Of a stretch of 64,000 nt of DNA, positions 58,356-64,000 are shown piece by piece. The position numbers and the translations under genes were made by a program. The DNA lies in the NCBI RefSeq assembly GCF_004010325.2, contig NZ_SADR02000025.1, positions 39,608-103,607 on the forward strand, read 5' to 3'. This DNA is from Mesorhizobium sp. M00.F.Ca.ET.216.01.1.1. GTDB taxonomy: Bacteria > Pseudomonadota > Alphaproteobacteria > Rhizobiales > Rhizobiaceae. How positions within the stretch are numbered: position 1 is the stretch's first letter; every line of letters starts with the position of its first letter. The notes under the pieces are model-generated. The model had not been told where the DNA came from and did not search any database. It was given only the letters and a program-made list of their open reading frames with translations.

Positions 58356-59990
58356 GTGCAGCAGGCGTTGCAACTGCATCAGGCCGGGCGCCGGCAGGAA
58401 GCAGAGATGCTCTACCGGCAAGTGCTGGCGCAAAAGGCCAACCATGCGGCGGCGGCGCATTTCCTCGGGCTGCTGCTGCACCAGACCGGGCGCAGCGCAG
58501 ACGGTCTGGTGCTGATCGAACAGTCGGTGCGGCTGCAGCCGAACAATCCGGATTTTCTCAACAATCTCGGCACCGTGCTGCGCGACCTCGGCCGGGTTGC
58601 GGCCGGCGCCGATTTCTTCCGCAAGGCGGTGGCAATTCGGCCGGACCAGCTTGCGGCGCGCGACAATCTCGGCTCGGCGCTGAAGCAGCTCGGCCAGTTC
58701 GAGGGCGCCGAGGAGATCTATCGCGGCACGATCGGTCGCAATCCGTTCCATGTCCGCGCCCGCATCGGGCTTGCCGAAACGCTGCAAGAGGCGGGCCGGC
58801 TTGACGAGGCGCTCGCCGTCTTTCGCGACGCACTGGCGATCCGGCCGAAGGACGCTGACCTGCTGCACGGGCTGGGCGTCGGTCTGATGGAAAAGGGCAG
58901 CCTCGGTGAGGCGGCGAATCTTTTCCGCCAGGCGCTGGCGGTCGATCCCGGCATGGCGAGGGCATGGCTGATGCTCAGCCAGGTCAAGCGCCAGAAGGAG
59001 CGCGACGCCGAGCTTGCCGGGATGGAGGCGCAGCACGCCAAGGCGCCGGAAGGCAGCCTGGCGCGCATGCAGCTGTCTTTCGGCCTCGGCAAGGCCAATG
59101 ACGACCTCAAGGACTACGGCCGCGCCTTCGACTATTTCGCCGAAGGCAACGCGATCCGCCGCAAGGGCATCGACTACGACGCTGGCAAGACGCGCGCCGA
59201 ATTCGAGGCGATGAAGGCGGTGTTCGACAAGGCGTTCTTCGAAAAGCACAAGGTGAGCGGGATTGCCGACGACACGCCGATCTTCGTCGTCGGCATGCCA
59301 CGGTCTGGCACCACGCTGGTCGAGCAGATCATCGCCAGCCACCCGCAGGTCTACGGCGCCGGCGAGCTCAGCATCCTGAAGACGGCGGTCGGCAAGCAGT
59401 TTCCGTTAAGCATGAGGGGCGGCTTTCCGGCCGGTATCACCGAGATGCCTGACAAGGCCTTCGCCGAGGCGGGCCAGGCCTATCTCGACATGCTGCACGC
59501 CCGCTATCCGGATTTCAGGCACATCACCGACAAGATGCCCGGCAATTTCCTCTTGATCGGCTTCATCCATCTGATGCTGCCGAAGGCCAAGATCATCCAT
59601 TGCGCGCGCGATGCGGCGGCGACCTGCCTGTCGATCTATAAGGTACATTTCCGCGGCGACAGCCACCGGTATGGCTATGACCTCGGTGAGCTTGCGGATT
59701 TCCACAATCTCTACACCGACATCATGGCGCATTGGCGGGCCGTGCTGCCCGGCGTCGTGCACGATGTGCGCTACGAGGATTTCGTCGCCGACCAGGAAGG
59801 GCAGACGCGGGCGCTGATCGCCCATCTCGGCCTGCCGTGGAACGATGCGGTGCTGTCGTTCCACGAGACTGACCGGCCGGTGCGCACGGCCTCGGCGGCG
59901 CAGGTGCGCCAGCCGATGTACCAGGGCTCGGTCAATCTGTGGAAGCGCTACGGCGACCGGCTCAAGCCGCTGCTCGACAAACTTACCTGA
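58356..59990 (+). CDS. TPR-repeat sulfotransferase
   Basis: A 544-residue cytoplasmic protein. Residues 1-270 are TPR repeats (for example NPDFLNNLGTVLRDLGR, ARIGLAETLQEAGRLDEAL). From about 308 a PAPS-binding sulfotransferase begins with FVVGMPRSGTTLVEQI (5' phosphosulfate loop), plus the 3' phosphate segment HCARDAAATCLSIYK. It may sulfate a protein or sugar; target unknown. The start is uncertain: GTG at 58356 lacks a clear ribosome site and upstream frame looks coding. Confidence 0.82.
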   Translation: MQQALQLHQAGRRQEAEMLYRQVLAQKANHAAAAHFLGLLLHQTGRSADGLVLIEQSVRLQPNNPDFLNNLGTVLRDLGRVAAGADFFRKAVAIRPDQLAARDNLGSALKQLGQFEGAEEIYRGTIGRNPFHVRARIGLAETLQEAGRLDEALAVFRDALAIRPKDADLLHGLGVGLMEKGSLGEAANLFRQALAVDPGMARAWLMLSQVKRQKERDAELAGMEAQHAKAPEGSLARMQLSFGLGKANDDLKDYGRAFDYFAEGNAIRRKGIDYDAGKTRAEFEAMKAVFDKAFFEKHKVSGIADDTPIFVVGMPRSGTTLVEQIIASHPQVYGAGELSILKTAVGKQFPLSMRGGFPAGITEMPDKAFAEAGQAYLDMLHARYPDFRHITDKMPGNFLLIGFIHLMLPKAKIIHCARDAAATCLSIYKVHFRGDSHRYGYDLGELADFHNLYTDIMAHWRAVLPGVVHDVRYEDFVADQEGQTRALIAHLGLPWNDAVLSFHETDRPVRTASAAQVRQPMYQGSVNLWKRYGDRLKPLLDKLT

Positions 59991-60003
59991 GGCGCCAAGG
60001 CGC

Positions 60004-60357
60004 CTACAGTTCCATGAACGGCTGGAAGCCGCCGAAGATCATGCGCTTGCCGTCGAACGGCATCGTCGACCAGTCGGCCTTCAGGCGCGGGTCTGCCATC
60101 ACCTTGGCCATCACCGCATCGCGGTTCTGGCGCGATTCATAGACGACCCATGAGAAGATGACGATCTCGTCGTCCTTGGCCTGCACGGCGCGCGGGAACG
60201 AGGTGACCTTGCCATAGGGCACATCGTCGCCGACGCATTCGACATAGGCGAGCGCGCCATGCTCTTTCCAGACGGCGCCGGCTGTTCGCGCCATTTCTTT
60301 GTAGGCATCGAGATTTGCCTTGGGCACGGCAATTACGAAACCATCAACGTAGGACAT
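60004..60357 (-). CDS. DUF1428 (YbaA-like) protein
   Basis: A 117-residue protein of the DUF1428 family: MSYVDGFVIAVPKANLDAYK and the C-terminal FDGKRMIFGGFQPFME are characteristic. Fold is dimeric alpha-beta barrel-like; function unknown. AGGGAG precedes the ATG. It follows a VOC protein gene on the same strand, with a repeat between. Confidence 0.88.
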   Translation of the reverse strand: MSYVDGFVIAVPKANLDAYKEMARTAGAVWKEHGALAYVECVGDDVPYGKVTSFPRAVQAKDDEIVIFSWVVYESRQNRDAVMAKVMADPRLKADWSTMPFDGKRMIFGGFQPFMEL

Positions 60358-60384
60358 TGGGTTCTCCCTTGATTGCTGGCGGCC

Positions 60385-60408
60385 TCCTTCTCCACTTGTG
60401 GGAGAAGG
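60385..60408. repeat. short palindromic repeat
   Basis: CCTTCTCC and GGGAGAAGG face each other around ACTTGT, between two same-strand genes. The adjoining GGATGAGGGGTGG is often linked to this element in rhizobial intergenic DNA. Confidence 0.55.
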
Positions 60409-60446
60409 GGCCTGAACAATGGATGGCGGATGAGGGGTGGAAGGTG

Positions 60447-60875
60447 CTAAGCCTTCTTCACCGGCGCGTTCATCGCCCACTCCACGCCGAAGGGGTCGGT
60501 CAGCTGACCCCAGCGGTCGCCCCAGAACATCACCTGCAACGGCGTGGCGACCTTGCAGCCGGCGTCGACGGCGCGCTTCCACCAGGCGTCGATGTCGTCG
60601 CTGCCGAGATGAAGCTGTATGGTGTAGCCCTGCGGCTTCACGGCGGACATCCCGTGCTCGGGGTAGAAATCGGAAATCATCAACGTCGAACCGTTGATGT
60701 GGAGGTGGATATGCATCGTCCGGCCCTTCTCGTCCGGCGGGTAGAAGAAGACCTGCTCGGCACCGAAGGCCTTCTGGTAGAATTCAGCGGCCTTGAAGGC
60801 GCCGTCCAGTTGAAGATAGGGCGTCAACCCGCCGAGAACTTTTGCGGCAGGCTGGGTTTGGGGCTGATCGTTCAT
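60447..60875 (-). CDS. VOC-family protein (PhnB-like)
   Basis: A 142-residue vicinal-oxygen-chelate protein. LTPYLQLDGAFKAAEFYQKAF and DRWGQLTDPFGVEWAM are typical of PhnB/glyoxalase-like proteins. Role unknown. The start at 60875 (MNDQPQ) has AGGAGG at a good distance; ATG at 60881 is too close to it. Confidence 0.87.
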   Translation of the reverse strand: MNDQPQTQPAAKVLGGLTPYLQLDGAFKAAEFYQKAFGAEQVFFYPPDEKGRTMHIHLHINGSTLMISDFYPEHGMSAVKPQGYTIQLHLGSDDIDAWWKRAVDAGCKVATPLQVMFWGDRWGQLTDPFGVEWAMNAPVKKA

Positions 60876-61026
60876 CTTCATTCCTCCTTGATACCGGTTT
60901 TGCCGTTGCGGCCGTACACAGGACGAATGACGCGGCGGCGATCCTACACGGCCGATGCGTCTTTTTTTCAATGCCGAACCGAGGGTTCGAAACGGCGCTT
61001 TGCTGCAAACGGCCGGTCGGTCTCCT

Positions 61027-61212
61027 TCACCTTGCCTCGGTCAGGGAGATTGCTATGCGAGGGCTGTTTTGCGCGTCAACGACGATTTCCGGCCAGCCGA
61101 TGTCCTTGCGCAATTCGATCGGCAAGGAACGGAGGACGCGCTCGCTGCGGTAACGGGCGCGGGTTGCCGAGTAACGGGTCGCTATACGACCTATGGATGA
61201 CAGAATAGACAT
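61027..61212 (-). CDS. DUF1127 small protein
   Basis: A 61-residue basic protein. The C-terminal motif SERVLRSLPIELRKDIGWP is the DUF1127 signature (YjiS-like). Small proteins of this family in Agrobacterium affect RNA turnover and phosphate or carbon metabolism. GAGGAG precedes the ATG. Confidence 0.82.
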   Translation of the reverse strand: MSILSSIGRIATRYSATRARYRSERVLRSLPIELRKDIGWPEIVVDAQNSPRIAISLTEAR

Positions 61213-61469
61213 GTGCGTTCTCCTCGATTGGCGCCGGCATCACCGTGTCGGCATTCCAAGGACGCGGCGCGCAGCCATGATCCGACAGACCGCCGGGATT
61301 TTTTGCCGCAAGGACGAATTCAATCGAAGAAGGTGTTTCCCACCCGCCGGGAATCGAGCAGTCAGGCGACCGGTCGCGTAAGCGGTGCCGGAACGCGCCG
61401 TTTGCCGCACGGGGCAAAGCGCCGGCGGCATCGCCAGCCCGTGTTACCATTGCAGTTGTCCGCCGCCCT

Positions 61470-62999
61470 TCAACCGCCCGCTTCGGCCACCGACGTGAAG
61501 AAATCCTCGGGGTCGTCGACTTCGGTCAGCCGCAGCTTCTCGATCAGCCAGAAACGGTTACCGATCGCCCTGATGAAGGAGCGGTCGTGCGAGGCGAGCA
61601 GACAACTTGCCTGATGGGCGAGCAATTCCGTTTCCAACGCCTCCTGGCCGTCGATGTCGAGATGGTTGGTCGGTTCGTCGAGCAAATAGAAATTGGGATT
61701 GGCGAGCCTCAGCGCCAGCATCATCAGCCGCGCTTTCTGCCCGCCGGACAGCAGGCCGATCCTGCGCTCCTGCACGTCGATGTTGACGCCGGCACCCGCC
61801 AGCAATGAGCGGGCGCGCTGCTCACCGACATCGAACCTGCGTGAGAGTATCGCCAGCGGCGTGTCGTCGCCGCTGATGCCCGACAGCGCCTGGTCGCCAT
61901 AGCCGAGCACTGTCGATGGCGTCACCTTCACGCTTTGCGCTGCGGTCTCCGGCTCGACGATGGCGTTCCTGATCAGGTTGATGAGGCGCGACTTGCCGAC
62001 ACCGTTGCGGCCGACCAGGACGATGCGGTCGCCCTGGCAGATGTGCCGCCTGCCGGTTTTGAACAACAGCGTACCGTCCGGTGTTTCGACCGCTGCGTCG
62101 TCGAGCCCGATCAGCACCTTGGCATGGGTGCCGCGATTGGCCAGTTTTATCGCGCCCGCCGATCTCTCGCGGTGTGCCGGCGCCGCGGCTTCCTCGAGCC
62201 GCTGGGCGCGCTGGTTGAGCTGCTTGGTCTTGACCGTCAACAGGTCGCTGCCCGAATTGACGCCGATGTTGTTGAGCTTGGCGGCCTGCCGGCGCAGTTG
62301 CTGCGCCACCTTGATGTCGCGCTGGAACTTGCGCTCGGCCGAGGCATCGACTTCACTCAGCGCAGCGCGCGCCCGCGAATAGGGCAGGGAAAACACTGGA
62401 GACTGTTCCGGGCGCAGGAACAGCGTCCGGTTGGTCGTCGCGTCGAGAAACGCCCGGTCGTGGCTGGCAACCACGACCGGCACCTCGCGCGGCAGCGCGT
62501 TCAGCCAGGTCTCGAGCTGGCTGATCCTGGTCAGATCGAGGTGATTGGTCGGCTCGTCGAGAAGCAGGACATCCGGGTCGGTGACCCAAACGCGGGCGAT
62601 CAACGCCAGCCTTTGCCAGCCGCCGCTCAATGCCCGCATCGGCCGCTCGCGCATCGGCTCCGGCACGTCGAGCGAATCGAGGACCACATCGACGCGCCAC
62701 CGTTCGCTTTCGGCCCGCTCGGGCGGCAAGGCATCGGCGACCACCTGATGGAAACTGCGATCGAGGAGCGCGTCTGGAACCGCCTGCTCGACATGGCCGA
62801 CGCGCAGGCCGCGCGTGCGGGTGATGTCGCCAGCAGTGGCTTCGATCTCGCCCGTCAGGCATCTGAGCAAGGTGGATTTGCCGCGGCCGTTGGCGGCGAC
62901 GATGCCGAGGCGATCGCCGGCGCCGATGGTGAGGTCGAGGTTGGAGAAGAGCGGCGCACTCATTGTGACGCCGAAGGACTTGAGGCTGATCAGGGCCAT
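61470..62999 (-). CDS. ABC-F family ATPase
   Basis: A 509-residue soluble protein with two ABC domains. Domain 1 has Walker A AANGRGKST, signature LSGGW and Walker B LLLDEPTNHLD. Domain 2 has Walker A GRNGVGKSR, LSGGQKARL and YLLDEPTNHLD. A charged linker with AERKFQRDIKVAQQLRRQ joins them. ABC-F proteins act on ribosomes; members include translation factors and antibiotic-resistance factors, and this one is not clearly EttA or Uup. Confidence 0.88.
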   Translation of the reverse strand: MALISLKSFGVTMSAPLFSNLDLTIGAGDRLGIVAANGRGKSTLLRCLTGEIEATAGDITRTRGLRVGHVEQAVPDALLDRSFHQVVADALPPERAESERWRVDVVLDSLDVPEPMRERPMRALSGGWQRLALIARVWVTDPDVLLLDEPTNHLDLTRISQLETWLNALPREVPVVVASHDRAFLDATTNRTLFLRPEQSPVFSLPYSRARAALSEVDASAERKFQRDIKVAQQLRRQAAKLNNIGVNSGSDLLTVKTKQLNQRAQRLEEAAAPAHRERSAGAIKLANRGTHAKVLIGLDDAAVETPDGTLLFKTGRRHICQGDRIVLVGRNGVGKSRLINLIRNAIVEPETAAQSVKVTPSTVLGYGDQALSGISGDDTPLAILSRRFDVGEQRARSLLAGAGVNIDVQERRIGLLSGGQKARLMMLALRLANPNFYLLDEPTNHLDIDGQEALETELLAHQASCLLASHDRSFIRAIGNRFWLIEKLRLTEVDDPEDFFTSVAEAGG

Positions 63000-63371
63000 G
63001 TCGATTTCTCTGGTCTGCGCGGACTGGAATTCCGCAATGCACTTTGACGATGCGCGGGCAGGCCATCAGGCCAAGCGTTGCGGCACCACGAAGGGCAGAC
63101 CAAAAAATCGAAGCGGGAAAAACCCGGACCGTCTCTGGTCAGCCCTGCAAGCAAGCTCGCAGGGCGGAGACAGGGCCGCGCTGACGGTGGTGACGAAAAA
63201 ACACGCAGCCCTCCTTTCGAGACGTTCGAGTGTGGAAACTGGCTACACCAAGGGTGGGGCCAATGGCAAGTGGGTTGGCCGGCTACCACGGCATTGAACT
63301 CGGGTTAACGGCGGTTTCGGGATTGCGACGGTTCTGATTCTGTTGGTGGCGTTGATTCGGAGAGCACCGCC
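63000..63371. other. intergenic region leading into an IS element
   Basis: About 370 bases without a supported gene. The left end of the ISAs1 element must fall here, but without its right end the terminal repeat cannot be found in this window. Confidence 0.4.
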
Positions 63372-64000
63372 ATGCCTGAGACTGCCGAGAAGCCGCGTCT
63401 GCGGCTGTTGCTGGACCATTTCGCCCTGATCGAGGATGACCGGGAGGGGTGGCGGGTGGCGCATCCTCTGTCTGAGGTTCTGCTGCTGGTGGTCTGCGGC
63501 ACGATCGCGGCGGGCGATGATTTCGAGGACATCGCCGATTGGGGCGAGGACAATGTGGCCTTCCTGCGCCGCTTCCTGCCCTATCATCACGGGGTTCCGG
63601 GTTCGCGTTGGCTGCGGTTGCTGATGAACCGGATCGATCCGGGGCTGTTTGCGAACTGCTTCCAGTCCTGGGCGACGGCGATGCGTCCGGACGCGCCAGC
63701 GCTGGTGGCCATCGACGGCAAGACCTCGCGCGGCAGCCACGATCGTCCCAGAGGGCGGGCCGCGCTGCACCTGGTCTCGGCATTTGCCACGCGCGAGCGT
63801 CTCGTCATCGGCCAGGAGGCCGTAGCCGAAGGAAGCTGCGAGCAGGAGACGATCCCGCTGCTTTTGGAAAAGCTGGCCGCATCCGGCAGCCTCGACGGCG
63901 CGCTGGTGACGATCGACGCGATCGCCTGCAATCCAAAGGTGGCCGCGGCCATCATCGACGCTGGCGCCGACTATCTTCTCGCCGTCAAGGCCAACCAGCC
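63372..64000 (+). mobile_element. ISAs1-family transposase, 3' end outside the window
   Basis: An open frame of 209 codons running off the right edge. It begins MPETAEKPRLRLLLDHFALI, with the ISAs1 N-terminal region (HPLSEVLLLVVCGTIAAGDDFEDIADWG). The first catalytic Asp lies in LVAIDGKTSRGS, the second probably in VTIDAIACNPKVAAA, and DYLLAVKANQP follows. The catalytic Glu would be further right. No inverted repeat could be identified. Confidence 0.85.

Noticed and set aside
1..64000. tRNA, rRNA, CRISPR arrays, prophage or defence systems
   Set aside because: No matching sequence or gene sets were seen on either strand.

Overview
This is a high-GC chromosomal window, very probably from an alphaproteobacterium of the Rhizobiales and most likely Mesorhizobium or a close relative. 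The signs are a Rieske/cytochrome b/cytochrome c1 operon (petABC), a ClpS2-type adaptor, a BA14K-family protein, a DUF1127 protein, the MoxR-DUF58-DUF4159-VWA envelope operon, and several short palindromic repeats of the kind scattered through rhizobial genomes. The assignment rests on gene content and repeat style, not on a database search.

Layout. 0.1-5.4 kb: a cysteine synthase next to a group II PLP decarboxylase, a YCII protein, and a sensor kinase/response regulator pair. 5.5-6.9 kb: two small secreted proteins and clpS. 6.9-13.8 kb: a minus-strand operon of MoxR ATPase, DUF58, DUF4159 and VWA membrane proteins. 13.9-16.4 kb: DUF1285, a NUDIX CoA pyrophosphatase and the CCA-adding enzyme, with overlapping ends. 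16.5-18.2 kb: a secreted subtilase and a small beta-barrel-like protein of lower GC, possibly acquired. 18.4-21.8 kb: DUF1059, DUF1344, hemF, soxR and trmL. 21.9-26.5 kb: a possible leader peptide, an unknown ORF, and two half-transporters forming an ABC exporter. 27.5-30.3 kb: the bc1 complex genes. 30.7-36.1 kb: housekeeping genes (apt, two MaoC proteins, corA, ychF, pth, rplY).

36.6-40.7 kb is an accessory segment. A metallo-beta-lactamase-fold hydrolase, a MarR regulator and an SRPBCC protein form an operon behind a perfect 26-bp palindrome. Next to it lie a fosmidomycin-resistance-like MFS gene broken by one in-frame TGA and a divergent AraC regulator. 40.8-48.3 kb: prs, then an operon of lgt, a MidA-type methyltransferase, pgeF, a metal-site-less M24 protein and a lipoprotein, followed by ubiK, ybjN and csaA. 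48.3-54.6 kb: an RBBP9-like hydrolase with a divergent Lrp regulator, a glycosyltransferase, a MarR/OmpR/EnvZ-like operon and a branched-chain aminotransferase. 54.7-61.2 kb: many small genes, including a Gly/Ala-rich peptide, a GloB-like hydrolase, BA14K, two cold-shock proteins, a double-Kazal lipoprotein, a TPR-sulfotransferase, DUF1428, VOC and DUF1127. 61.5-64.0 kb: an ABC-F ATPase and a partial ISAs1 transposase running off the right edge.

No tRNA, rRNA, CRISPR array, prophage or complete defence system was found. The parts most worth follow-up are the palindrome-controlled MarR/hydrolase operon, the nonsense mutation in the MFS gene, the leader ORF with a terminator-like structure near 22.0 kb, the subtilase/barrel pair, the Kazal lipoprotein, and the M24 protein without metal ligands.
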